A stretch of 25,681 nt of DNA, from assembly GCA_964414265.1 (NCBI GenBank), contig CAYPVT010000006.1, positions 1 to 25,681 of the forward strand, given 5' to 3'. Positions 1-7,592 of the stretch are shown piece by piece. The position numbers were made by a program, and so were the translations under genes. Each line of letters starts with the position of its first letter. Position 1 is the stretch's first letter. Source of the stretch: VMEP01 sp964414265. Its GTDB lineage: Bacteria; Patescibacteriota; Minisyncoccia; Phycocordibacterales; VMEP01. The notes beneath the pieces were generated by a model, which made no database searches, was not told the DNA's origin, and was given only the letters and a program-made list of their open reading frames with translations.

Positions 1-1
1 G

Positions 2-145
2 TATGAAATAGTAAAAAAAATATTACCAGAAGTTAAAAATGGTTATATTTGTTTGATTTTTGTAAAAAAAGAAGCAATGAAGGCTGATTTTTCAGTACTT
101 AAGGAAAATTTCAGCCAGATAGTAAAAAAAGCCGGGATTGTATGA
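2..145 (+). CDS. rnpA: Ribonuclease P protein component, C-terminal part (partial)
   Basis: An open frame enters from the left edge and ends with TGA at 143-145. Its last 47 residues include ICLIFVKKEA and end in IVKKAGIV, which resembles the C-terminal strand and helix of the RnpA family, the protein subunit that helps RNase P RNA cleave the 5' leader of tRNA precursors. Its position directly before yidD and yidC is the classical rpmH-rnpA-yidD-yidC-jag order and supports the call. The stop overlaps the yidD start in an ATGA tetranucleotide, so the two genes are translationally coupled. The N-terminal half with the RNR motif lies outside the window. Confidence 0.8.
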   Translation, partial: YEIVKKILPEVKNGYICLIFVKKEAMKADFSVLKENFSQIVKKAGIV

Positions 146-381
146 AAAAAGCCTTTGTTTACATAGTTCGTATATATCAAAGGTATTTATCCCCCGATCA
201 AGGGGTATTTTCTTTTTTTGTAAGACAACCGACTTGTGTTTTTTACCCTGCTTGTTCAGAGTATTGTATTTCTGCGGTAGAAAAATATGGAATTTTACGA
301 GGTTTTTGGCTTTTTTTGAAAAGGATAGTGCGTTGTCGCCCAGGAGCAGAATTTAAAATAGACCCAGTTCCAGACTTATAG
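142..381 (+). CDS. yidD: Membrane protein insertion efficiency factor YidD
   Basis: This 79-residue protein matches the YidD family in length and motifs: PTCVFYPACSEY at about residues 31-42 carries the two conserved cysteines, followed by a helix (ISAVEKYG), then LKRIVRCRP with the third cysteine, and the terminal DPVP. YidD is a small amphipathic membrane-associated protein that helps the YidC insertase. The start ATG overlaps the rnpA stop (ATGA at 142-145), so it is translated from the same mRNA. Unlike in many bacteria, it is separated from yidC by 220 nt that hold a structured element and a promoter. Confidence 0.95.
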   Translation: MKKAFVYIVRIYQRYLSPDQGVFSFFVRQPTCVFYPACSEYCISAVEKYGILRGFWLFLKRIVRCRPGAEFKIDPVPDL

Positions 382-462
382 AATTTACGCATTTGGACGA
401 GAATTAAGGTGACGTAAGGGTTTTTAACTATCATCCAGATGTCTTTTTCTTATACATATCAT

Positions 463-552
463 TGTTCGCCCTTAAAATACATTACGGAGCCTGACGAGGC
501 GAGTATAGTAAATTTTCAGCAGAAAATTATACGCGTATTTTAAGGGTGGACA
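463..552 (+). ncRNA. Candidate structured RNA: three-way junction between yidD and yidC
   Basis: Arms 463-480 and 535-552 pair over 18 bp with only two G-U pairs. They enclose two more hairpins: 489-500 (GCCT/AGGC with a GACG loop) and 508-532 (a 7-bp AATTTTC/GAAAATT stem on loop AGCA, extended by GTA/TAC with one bulged A at 529). The whole is a compact three-way junction. No T-tract follows, so it is not a simple terminator. It lies upstream of the apparent yidC promoter, so it would belong to the 3' end of the rnpA-yidD transcript or form a separate RNA. It shows none of the SRP RNA, tmRNA or tRNA signatures I know. The fold is seen in the sequence; the RNA function is inferred. Confidence 0.45.
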
Positions 553-565
553 CTAAGAAAGAGTA

Positions 566-595
566 TTGCTAAATAAGACACATTGGTCGTAGAAT
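566..595 (+). promoter_or_regulatory. Promoter of yidC (leaderless type)
   Basis: A TAGAAT -10 hexamer at 590-595 ends exactly 6 nt before the yidC ATG at 602. A TTGCTA -35-like hexamer at 566-571 sits 18 nt further upstream. Transcription would begin at or next to the ATG. The AGGAG just before the ATG is only 1 nt away, too close to work as a Shine-Dalgarno site. Confidence 0.5.
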
Positions 596-601
596 AGGAG
601 T

Positions 602-1342
602 ATGTCTTACTTGTGGGAAACTTTAATTCATCAGCCGTTATATAACGGCCTTGTTTTTTTAATTAACATTATTCCTGGTGGAAATGTTGCCGTTGCAATT
701 ATTATCCTCACCTTGGTTGTTAAGCTTGCCATTTTCCCGTTAACAAAAAAATCTATTAGAACTCAGGTTCTAATGCGTAAACTTGAACCGGAGCTTGTTT
801 TAATAAAAAATAAAGTAAAAAATAAAGAAGACCAAGCTCGCCAGACAATGGAGCTTTATAAAAAGCACAACGTTAACCCATTTTCTAGTTGTTTAATTGC
901 GGTTATTCAGGTTTTTATAGCTATCGGCCTTTACCGTGTTTTATCTGCTGGGATTGTTTTAGACCAAGACTCTTTATACTCCTTTGTTGTTTTCCCAGAA
1001 ATAATAAATTCTTTATTTTTAGGAATAATTGATACACACACCCCGAGCTACATTCTCGCTTTTCTTGCGGCTATCTCACAGTACTTCTTGGCTGCGCTTT
1101 TACCTGCTCCGCAAAAAAAAGAAGGGAAAGAAGCACCTACTTTTCAAGAAGATTTGGCTAGGAATATGCACATGCAAATGAAGTATGTTTTACCTTTTGT
1201 TATTCTTGTTATTGCAGCAAGATTTCCTGCAGCCATAGCTCTTTATTGGGTTGTGAGTAACCTCTTTTCTATCGGACAAGAAATTGTTATAAGGAAAGGA
1301 TTAGAGAAGTATGATATGAAAAACCCACAAGTTGTTTCTTAA
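602..1342 (+). CDS. yidC: YidC/Oxa1 family membrane protein insertase
   Basis: This 246-residue YidC/Oxa1 protein inserts proteins into the cytoplasmic membrane with or without SecYEG. Hydrophobic segments at about 17-45, 94-118, 145-167 and 196-230 match the conserved core. The segment VAVAIIILTLVVKLAIFPLTKKS is the family signature, after which a charged coiled hairpin (about 60-90) precedes the second membrane segment. The groove residue that is Arg in E. coli (R366) and B. subtilis (R73) appears to be Lys41 here. There is no N-terminal periplasmic domain and no lipobox Cys, so it is the short form. khpB follows 9 nt downstream. Confidence 0.96.
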   Translation: MSYLWETLIHQPLYNGLVFLINIIPGGNVAVAIIILTLVVKLAIFPLTKKSIRTQVLMRKLEPELVLIKNKVKNKEDQARQTMELYKKHNVNPFSSCLIAVIQVFIAIGLYRVLSAGIVLDQDSLYSFVVFPEIINSLFLGIIDTHTPSYILAFLAAISQYFLAALLPAPQKKEGKEAPTFQEDLARNMHMQMKYVLPFVILVIAARFPAAIALYWVVSNLFSIGQEIVIRKGLEKYDMKNPQVVS

Positions 1343-1351
1343 AATACAAAA

Positions 1352-1840
1352 ATGAAACCAGAGGATGTAAAAAAAATAATAGAGGAAGTTCTAAACAAAC
1401 TCACAACTTCTTTTGAGGAAATAGAAATAAATAAAATGGAAGATGGTTCTTATGTTTTTTCAATCAAAACAAAAGAAACAGATTTTATTGTTGGTAAAGA
1501 CGGGACATCCCTCTTGTCGCTAAACCATCTTGTTAAAAGAATTTTTGATCAAAAGTTAAACAAAACACAAACCGAAGCACCTTTTTCTTTTATTGTTGAT
1601 GTTAATGGTTATCAGCAAAAAAAGATTGATGAAATAAAAAATAAAGCAAAAATGATGGTTGAAAGAGCTCGTTTTTTTAAATCAAACGTTGAGCTTGAGC
1701 CAATGTCTTCATATGAAAGAATGATTGTTCACAATTTTTTAAAAACAATTCCAGATATAGATACTGAATCTATTGGTACAGGAGGAGAAAGAAGGGTTGT
1801 TGTTAAGTATAAAGAGGCGCCAGGTATCGCCTCTCTGTAA
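1352..1840 (+). CDS. khpB: KH/R3H RNA-binding protein KhpB (Jag)
   Basis: A 162-residue RNA-binding protein. A KH domain (about 22-85) has the GKDG loop at 48-51 (IVGKDGTSLLSLNHLVKRI). An R3H domain (about 95-155) has the R-x3-H pair at Arg123 and His127 and ends in GTGGERRVVVKY. The N-terminal Jag_N domain of Firmicutes homologues is missing. KhpB usually acts with KhpA as a global RNA chaperone linked to cell division and elongation. It lies 9 nt after yidC and is surely cotranscribed with it. No Shine-Dalgarno site is seen. It converges with the secretion-like locus. Confidence 0.93.
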   Translation: MKPEDVKKIIEEVLNKLTTSFEEIEINKMEDGSYVFSIKTKETDFIVGKDGTSLLSLNHLVKRIFDQKLNKTQTEAPFSFIVDVNGYQQKKIDEIKNKAKMMVERARFFKSNVELEPMSSYERMIVHNFLKTIPDIDTESIGTGGERRVVVKYKEAPGIASL

Positions 1841-1850
1841 GGCATTTTTA
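1813..1850 (+). terminator. Weak terminator-like hairpin at the end of khpB
   Basis: A 7-bp stem (AGAGGCG at 1813-1819 with CGCCTCT at 1828-1834) overlaps the last khpB codons. It is followed after 10 nt by ATTTTTA. It sits between convergent genes, where a terminator is expected. The gap between stem and T-tract makes the call weak. Confidence 0.3.
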
Positions 1851-1858
1851 GCTCTAAT

Positions 1859-3097
1859 CTAGAGAGACAAAAGCCAGAGTGAGTTGTCGGTCTTGTTCAC
1901 AAAAACTAAAGTATCACCATTTTGATTTATCTGCATAAGTGTCGCGTCTATTTGTTCTCTTGAGGTTTCGCGTAGGTTTATAAGTTGGTCAGTGGCACCT
2001 GATTCAGTGTCTATTTTCCAAATCGTGTCGGAGAAATTAACCAATCCTTGATACCAAGAGTCGGGATAGCCGTCGGCAGTTCTTGGGGTAGATTCTGGCA
2101 CAGCGCAATAAACATCAATATTGTTTGAGCGCCAGACACATTTTTCAGAAAGTGTTGCCAATCCGAATGAATATGAAACTTTTGTTTTTTTAATAAGAAC
2201 AGACAAAGGTGATCCATACTCGGTATTTTCTGAGAAAAGGACCCTGTTCCCGTCTGGCGATGTTAAAGTTGTGAGCCCGTATTTTTTACCTAGTACTTTT
2301 GTTAGAGGTGAATTTTTTGTGGTTATTGAGTAAGCAAAACCAAAAACAGAAGAAGAGGGTTTGGTGTTAAGCGAAATTAAATCAAGCTCTGTCCATTGCG
2401 GAAGCCATTCAGTGAAAGAGGATTGGAATATTTGTGATTTTTTTGTGCCATCAAATAAAGAAATAGTTCCGACAGATAATCCTCCATAATTAGATAAGGT
2501 GAAGATTTTTAGCCTATCAGGAGAAACTGCAATTTGTTTTATATCTTCATCTAAGAAAGCTCCAACAAGAATTCCTTCGTCTGTGCTGGTTGCTTTCGGT
2601 GAAATTTTTCCAGAGTATGTTTGAATGGTATCGCTACCCTCTTTTAGGTATCTAAGCAAGACTTGTTCTCCTTTGTTTGAAAAAATAGCTTCGTGTATTT
2701 GTGGAATAGTTGTATTGCTTACTCTTTTTTTCTCAAGACTAGATGTATTTATTTCTTGAACGTGGCCATTTCCTTTTTCTACATAACGGACAATAGTTGA
2801 GCTTCCTTTTTCGAAAACAATAAAACCAGCTACTGGGGTATCCGATATCTTCAAAAGCTTAACGTTTTTATGTTCGCTTTGGTTCTGGTTATTTGTTGTT
2901 TGTGATGAGTCACTAGTGTCTGTTATACTCCCTCCTCCGCTTGTTGGTTGTTTTTCAAAAATACCAAAAGGAAAAAACCCGTCGCCTGTGCCGGTTTCTC
3001 CGTTATTTGATTTTTGGCTTAAGAAAAACCAACCTGCTCCGGCGAATGCGACTAAAATCAAAGAAAGAATTATTGCGAGTGTTGTTTTTGTAGACAT
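1859..3097 (-). CDS. Membrane-anchored protein with propeller-like repeats, unknown function
   Basis: A 412-residue protein with one N-terminal membrane segment (about 6-26), a Gly/Ser/Thr/Gln-rich linker (30-75), then an extracytoplasmic domain rich in beta strands. Repeated patterns such as VAGFIVFEKGSSTIVRYVE, QVLLRYLKEGSDTIQTYSG and LVFVNKTDNSLWLLSL look like beta-propeller blades (WD40/TolB-like), but I see no catalytic motif. It starts 3 nt after the stop of the VirB2-like gene, inside a T/A run without a Shine-Dalgarno site, so coupled translation is likely. As the last gene of the 4967-1859 unit, it is probably an envelope part or accessory of the secretion-like apparatus. The specific function is unknown. 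Confidence 0.8.
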   Translation of the reverse strand: MSTKTTLAIILSLILVAFAGAGWFFLSQKSNNGETGTGDGFFPFGIFEKQPTSGGGSITDTSDSSQTTNNQNQSEHKNVKLLKISDTPVAGFIVFEKGSSTIVRYVEKGNGHVQEINTSSLEKKRVSNTTIPQIHEAIFSNKGEQVLLRYLKEGSDTIQTYSGKISPKATSTDEGILVGAFLDEDIKQIAVSPDRLKIFTLSNYGGLSVGTISLFDGTKKSQIFQSSFTEWLPQWTELDLISLNTKPSSSVFGFAYSITTKNSPLTKVLGKKYGLTTLTSPDGNRVLFSENTEYGSPLSVLIKKTKVSYSFGLATLSEKCVWRSNNIDVYCAVPESTPRTADGYPDSWYQGLVNFSDTIWKIDTESGATDQLINLRETSREQIDATLMQINQNGDTLVFVNKTDNSLWLLSL

Positions 3098-3100
3098 TTT

Positions 3101-3964
3101 TTAAAAAAAGGTGACATGGTAATGGAGGGGATCTTCATCGTAAAAATGTCCACCACCACCACTTGGGATTTGTTTTATGTAAGTTTTTTTTGTTGTTATT
3201 CCAACTTCACGAAGAGTGCTAAGGTCCTTGTTTTTGACCCACCTATCAAGGGCTGGGTTTTTTCTTATGTCAACGATTGGTAATTTTGGACCATGTGTTG
3301 CATGTAGCCACCACTCTGTTCCGCCGGACACCACAATAATACAGCCACAAGCGTCCGCAAGAGCTTTTAATTGAGCTACTACTCGTGTAGGCAAAAGGCC
3401 AACAGTAGTACACCTTTTTTGACCATATGTTTGGCAGGCGTTACTGTTAACACCAACACCAACGGCCAATAGCTTGTCTCTAATGTTCTTATCATCTTTT
3501 AAGATTTCTTCTAGTTTCTTTTGATTCTCTTCTTCGGTGGCAGAAACAGCTCTAGTTGTTATTCCACTAGACGGTGCACCAGTAGGAGGTTTAATAATAT
3601 CTAATTTGAGACTGACGATGTCTGGGTTTATTGTGTATAGGAAAACGTAAATACCGAGCGCGAGAATTAGACCCAATATTGCTCCTTCAATTTTTGATTT
3701 AGCATCCCCTATTTTAAACGGAGACTCGCTTGCCATGTATTGAATTCCGCCAATAACAATCTGGACAACCGCAAGCCCAGCAGCCACCCCAATACCAATT
3801 TTAAAAACAAGATTGAGATAGTCAGAAAAAGGCTTACCCCCAGTCGTGTTGTATGTACCGTTATAAACACTTGGTTCAAGTAAGGTATATTCTGTTTGAG
3901 CAAAAATAAAAAGAGGTAAAGTAAAAAAAGTTAGCAGTAGTGTGGTTAAAAAGAAATTTTTCAT
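3101..3964 (-). CDS. VirB2/TrbC-like pilin fused to an M15-like peptidase domain
   Basis: This 287-residue protein has a signal peptide (1-22, ending IFAQ). Next is a VirB2/TrbC-like region with two membrane helices (about 50-72 and 92-112), separated by a short loop and followed by NPDIVSL. After a linker (125-160) comes a soluble domain, about 161-287. That domain has four cysteines (177, 185, 206, 208), a GGTEWWLHATHG segment with His221 and His224, Asp232 in IVDIR, and a terminal DEDPLHYHVTF with His281 and His283. This resembles the His/Asp...His zinc layout of M15 (VanY/VanX-like) peptidoglycan peptidases. Known VirB2 pilins end after the second helix, so the fusion is unusual. Pilin-like membrane topology is clear; the peptidase assignment is inferred. 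It lies 1 nt after the Ig-like gene. Confidence 0.72.
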   Translation of the reverse strand: MKNFFLTTLLLTFFTLPLFIFAQTEYTLLEPSVYNGTYNTTGGKPFSDYLNLVFKIGIGVAAGLAVVQIVIGGIQYMASESPFKIGDAKSKIEGAILGLILALGIYVFLYTINPDIVSLKLDIIKPPTGAPSSGITTRAVSATEEENQKKLEEILKDDKNIRDKLLAVGVGVNSNACQTYGQKRCTTVGLLPTRVVAQLKALADACGCIIVVSGGTEWWLHATHGPKLPIVDIRKNPALDRWVKNKDLSTLREVGITTKKTYIKQIPSGGGGHFYDEDPLHYHVTFF

Positions 3965-3965
3965 T

Positions 3966-4967
3966 TTATCTTCCCTTAAAGTTTAACATAAGGTTGTTAG
4001 TTGCCGAGAGTAAGATTTTAGATGGATTTGTTATTTCAAGGGAGACATTTGCTTCTCCTCCGACTCCTGTTTGTTGTCTAACAATTAAAATGTTTGGATT
4101 TTTACTGTTCGTTGCTACGGTGGCCCCATTAAGGGACCAAGTATATTTTATTTTACTACTGTTTTTGTCTTTCGGAGAAATAAAATATGGTTCTGCCACC
4201 AAAGAAAGTTCTTCGTTTGAGAGATTCACAGAATTAAATAGAGATTTATTGTACAAAACTCCTAATATTGGGTTTTTTTCGTAAAATAAAATTTTTGGAT
4301 CAACAATTCTAACCACAACCTCCCCTCTCCCTATTTTTACAGCAGAAGTATTTCTTGTTTCTATTCCAATAGACTCTTCTCTTTTAAGGTAATCGTTTTT
4401 GAAAGATAGTGTTGAAGCCCCTCTTCCGGAAAGAGAACCGAGTATTTCGCCGTTACGACTCCATTTATATGAAAGCTCTCCAGTTTTGTAAGCGACACCA
4501 TTACTTCTAAAGACACTCGGAACAACCGTGACTTTTATTGATGACTCTGAGGTCGGCAGAGCCTTTCCTTTGTAAAATGGTGGGGTGTAGAGGTCGGTTG
4601 CTTCCCAAAGAAGATCAACCTCTGATGGGTTTATGGTTGCGGTATCGCCCAAGAAGGTGTTTCCAAGCGTTGCGGTGGCAACTACGGTTGTTTTCTCGCC
4701 GACACCCTTTGTCTTGAAAGTGATTGATTTTTGCCCAACGTTGGAAGAAAACTTTTTTCCATCCAAAGACCAAGAAATACTTGCGATATCTAAATTAATA
4801 GAAGGACTAGAGACAGAGGCCGTAACTTCTTCATAAGCGCCAGGTATTTCAGGTGAAATCTTAATAAATAGGACACTATTGGTTTGTGCTTCGGCAATAA
4901 TAAAAAACGAAAACAAAAAGATAGGGATTACTGCTTTTATGAAGTTGAGAGAATAGTTATTTTTCAC
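3966..4967 (-). CDS. Secreted protein with tandem Ig/PKD-like domains
   Basis: A 333-residue protein that begins with GTG and has a signal peptide (about 1-28, ending AEAQ). Three similar beta-rich units are visible: around ISWSLDGKKF (63-100), YKWSRNGEIL (167-205) and YTWSLNGATV (276-320). Each has the W-S-x-N/D-G core typical of Ig- or PKD-like folds. No Cys or catalytic motif is seen, so a structural or adhesive role at the cell surface is likely. It is the first gene of a short unit (4967 to 1859) with its own promoter, and it is followed 1 nt later by the VirB2-like gene. The fold is inferred from pattern, not from a search. Confidence 0.75.
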   Translation of the reverse strand: MKNNYSLNFIKAVIPIFLFSFFIIAEAQTNSVLFIKISPEIPGAYEEVTASVSSPSINLDIASISWSLDGKKFSSNVGQKSITFKTKGVGEKTTVVATATLGNTFLGDTATINPSEVDLLWEATDLYTPPFYKGKALPTSESSIKVTVVPSVFRSNGVAYKTGELSYKWSRNGEILGSLSGRGASTLSFKNDYLKREESIGIETRNTSAVKIGRGEVVVRIVDPKILFYEKNPILGVLYNKSLFNSVNLSNEELSLVAEPYFISPKDKNSSKIKYTWSLNGATVATNSKNPNILIVRQQTGVGGEANVSLEITNPSKILLSATNNLMLNFKGR

Positions 4968-4993
4968 AAAAAACGTATTAAAGCTTGCTACTC

Positions 4994-5022
4994 ATTATAA
5001 CCAAAAATCCCCTGCTAACCAA
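4994..5022 (-). promoter_or_regulatory. Promoter of the Ig-like / VirB2-like / propeller unit
   Basis: On the minus strand, TTGGTT (5022-5017) and TATAAT (4999-4994) are 17 nt apart, a good sigma-70 type match. The start would be near 4987, giving a leader of about 20 nt to the GTG at 4967. It lies just after the virB4 stop. Confidence 0.55.
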
Positions 5023-5032
5023 ACAAAACAAG

Positions 5033-6865
5033 TTAGTTTGCGTTAGTTTGTTCCTCGGCGGTACCAAGTTCTGCCTTAGCTTTTTTAATAGCAAGTACTT
5101 GTGATGGGTCGGAGGTAATTATCTGGTCTTCCGTGTAGGAAGCGACAATTTTTAAAGCCACGTGTTTTAGTCCGGCGAAAAAGATACCCTCCCCTATTCC
5201 GGATTCAAGGAGAAGATATTTTTCCTCATCTGTTAGGTTGAATGTTTTTTGGACTACATCAATAGAAGAAGGTGACTGTTTTAAGAGAAGCTGAATGGAG
5301 GAGTTGGTAATAATAGGAAGACCATAAGGAGATTTAAGGAAGTCGCCAACGTCTTGGGTAATTGTGGCAAGCCCCAAATAGTATTTACGTCCACGTTTTG
5401 CAATACTGAAAAGAAAAGAGGCGGTATCTTCAGATTTCATCATCCACCATGCTTCATCAACGACTAGAAGACGTTTTTTAAGGTTTTTACGAACGGCATT
5501 CCAGATATAGTGGGTGACAATATACATCGCGACAGGTTTAAGCTCGTCTTCCATGTCGCGAACGGAAAAGACCACAAATTTTTTGTTGATATCAACGTTG
5601 GTAGGTTTGTTTATAAAACCAGACCAAGTTCCTTTTGTATATTTTGAGAGTTTTTGAAGAAGCTCCCCACTTCCTTCCATTCCAGCAAGCACCATTTCAA
5701 AGTCCGAAAGTAGTGGAGGTTCTATCATTGAAAAATCTGAATCAGCGGTAATGTCTTTCAAGGCGTATGTTTCAGTGATTGCGCGGTCTATAAGTGAATC
5801 TTCTCCTGGTGAAAGGCCACCGAGCATAATACGAAACAAACCAACAAGATTTACGATATTTGAACGTAAAACATCAGCCGCAGACTCGTCTTCTCTTGGA
5901 ATAGGAAGATCGAAGGGATTTATATGATTTTCTGAGGTTAGGGAAATATTGAAATAACGCCCACCTGTTGCCTCGGCTAGATATTCGTACTCCCTTTCTG
6001 GGTCTATCACGATAACCTCCGTATCAAACATTAAAGTACGAATTATTTCTAGTTTTGTGGTGTATGATTTTCCAGAACCTGATTTAGCAAAAATAATTGA
6101 GTTGTAGTTTTCAAGTGAATAGCGATCAAAAAGAACGAGACTCGAGTTGTGGCGGTTTATTCCATATAAAATTCCACGGTCAGACGTGAGGTCAAAAGAA
6201 ACAAAAGGAAAAAGAGAAGAAAGCGGAGAAGAGTTTAGTTTAGAATGAACACCTAATTCATCTGAGGCGATTGGAATAACGCTTTTAAACCCTTGTTCTT
6301 GTTGGAAAAGAGCTGGTTTAACATAAACAAGCTTTGACTCAAGAATAGATTTTATTTCCGTCTCTGTTTTATCAAGTTCTGCCTCTGTGGCGCCATAGAT
6401 AGTGAGATAAAGACCAACATCGAATATTTTTTCTTGCGCTTGTTGTAGGGAGTCGCGCAAGGCTTCTAGGTCTTGATATGCGGTATCAAGCATTGGGTCA
6501 CGAACCATACCTTTTTCTTCTCTCATGTGAATTTGACTCTGAACTTCAGCAACCTTTTTTTGAAAAGTATGAAGTATTTTTGCCGTTTCAATTGGGTGAA
6601 TGAAGATTGAAACATCAAAAACCTTGTCTAGGTTTATGATTGGAGAAAACCAGTTATCAGCAAGTACTCTTGGGTAGGAAATAACAAAAAATGTTCGTGC
6701 TATCTTATCTCCAAGGTTTAATGCCCTTGGTTCTATTTTTAAGGCGGATGGAGCGATAATGTCACGAAGCTCAAGTGTTGCTGCTTGGTATATTTCTTGA
6801 GGAAGAATAGGAGTGATTTCCTCCTCTTTTTTCTTGTCTCCAGTTATGAAATCAAATATTCCCAT
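5033..6865 (-). CDS. virB4: VirB4/TraC family type IV secretion ATPase
   Basis: This 610-residue ATPase powers type IV secretion systems from the cytoplasmic face of the membrane. The Walker A motif is AKSGSGKS (260-267), with Ala in place of the usual first Gly. Walker B is RLLVVDEAWWMM (about 465-476), and a TITQD motif at 501-505 acts as a sensor region. The N-terminal part (25-250) has a long helical hairpin typical of CPR VirB4 proteins. It follows the TraC-like gene by 5 nt. The last 30 residues are polar and probably flexible. VirB4 in an apparatus lacking visible VirD4 and relaxase points to secretion or uptake rather than ordinary conjugation. Confidence 0.93.
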   Translation of the reverse strand: MGIFDFITGDKKKEEEITPILPQEIYQAATLELRDIIAPSALKIEPRALNLGDKIARTFFVISYPRVLADNWFSPIINLDKVFDVSIFIHPIETAKILHTFQKKVAEVQSQIHMREEKGMVRDPMLDTAYQDLEALRDSLQQAQEKIFDVGLYLTIYGATEAELDKTETEIKSILESKLVYVKPALFQQEQGFKSVIPIASDELGVHSKLNSSPLSSLFPFVSFDLTSDRGILYGINRHNSSLVLFDRYSLENYNSIIFAKSGSGKSYTTKLEIIRTLMFDTEVIVIDPEREYEYLAEATGGRYFNISLTSENHINPFDLPIPREDESAADVLRSNIVNLVGLFRIMLGGLSPGEDSLIDRAITETYALKDITADSDFSMIEPPLLSDFEMVLAGMEGSGELLQKLSKYTKGTWSGFINKPTNVDINKKFVVFSVRDMEDELKPVAMYIVTHYIWNAVRKNLKKRLLVVDEAWWMMKSEDTASFLFSIAKRGRKYYLGLATITQDVGDFLKSPYGLPIITNSSIQLLLKQSPSSIDVVQKTFNLTDEEKYLLLESGIGEGIFFAGLKHVALKIVASYTEDQIITSDPSQVLAIKKAKAELGTAEEQTNAN

Positions 6866-6870
6866 GATAA

Positions 6871-7533
6871 TTATTGATTAAGCTTTATAGCTTTCTCCGT
6901 TTCTCCGGGGTTAAAAATTTTATAAAAAACCTCAATAACCTCCTCTGTTCCAAGTTGGACGGCCCTAACCCCAAAGCGGGATAACCCTTGAGCAACGACT
7001 GAAACACGCTGGTCGAGTTGAGAACGGCTCTCTTCAAAAAGCTCTGATTCTGCAATTCTTGATTCCGCGGTAGGTTCTTTTTTGCTGTCCATCCCAGGAA
7101 TAGGGGGAAGAGAAAAACCACTACTTCCCTTTCCGCCAAGAGATGGCGCGCTATACGGAACAACGATAAAGAAATTTTTAGTCATAATATTTCTTGTTTC
7201 CGCTAGATTCTTTATAAAATCGATGTACTCACGAGTCTGTATTTTGAGGAGGTCTTCTAGTTGTTCCTTCATTCTGTCCTCAAGCATTGTTATGTATGGC
7301 TTGATATCTAATTTTCGAGATTGAATAAATATCTGAATTGAAAAATCTAAAGAGTTTAGAAATCCTTGGAATTGAAGAATTGTAGCGGTTTGCTCGTCTT
7401 CCGATTTTAAAGAGAGGTTTAAGGAAGAAGTCATAACGAGAGCTCTTAAAGAGCCGTCTTTTAAAATAACTACGCCATCGCGCACTTCTTTAATTGGAAC
7501 AAAATCTTGAGCTGCTTTTGATTGAATGGCCAT
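6871..7533 (-). CDS. TraC-like / VirB4 N-terminal-like secretion protein
   Basis: A 220-residue protein without signal peptide or clear membrane span. The opening DFVPIKEVRDGVVILKDGSLRALVMTSS and the later FLNSLDFSIQIFIQSRKLDI match the N-terminal domain of TraC/VirB4 ATPases. There is no Walker motif. In CPR genomes this domain is commonly encoded as a separate gene between PrgI and VirB4, as here. A Gly/Ser-rich loop (130-145) and helical tail follow. It probably contacts VirB4 at the membrane. A TGCTATACT extended -10 lies 15 nt before the start. Confidence 0.82.
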   Translation of the reverse strand: MAIQSKAAQDFVPIKEVRDGVVILKDGSLRALVMTSSLNLSLKSEDEQTATILQFQGFLNSLDFSIQIFIQSRKLDIKPYITMLEDRMKEQLEDLLKIQTREYIDFIKNLAETRNIMTKNFFIVVPYSAPSLGGKGSSGFSLPPIPGMDSKKEPTAESRIAESELFEESRSQLDQRVSVVAQGLSRFGVRAVQLGTEEVIEVFYKIFNPGETEKAIKLNQ

Positions 7534-7548
7534 TGTTTATTTTGAATC

Positions 7549-7557
7549 AGTATAGCA
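7549..7557 (-). promoter_or_regulatory. Extended -10 promoter before the TraC-like gene
   Basis: TGCTATACT reads on the minus strand from 7557 to 7549, 15 nt before the ATG. It would give a leader of about 8-9 nt. A 12-bp palindrome with CACGTG core (7569-7580) lies just upstream and could be an operator. Confidence 0.4.
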
Positions 7558-7592
7558 AATTTGAACCAAAACACGTGTTTACAATGATGTTT

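Noticed and set aside
463..552. SRP RNA, tmRNA, tRNA or 6S RNA identity for the fold before yidC
   Set aside because: None of the sequence signatures or sizes I know for these RNAs is present.
596..600. AGGAG as the Shine-Dalgarno site of yidC
   Set aside because: It ends only 1 nt before the ATG, too close for ribosome binding; it lies in the spacer of a leaderless promoter.
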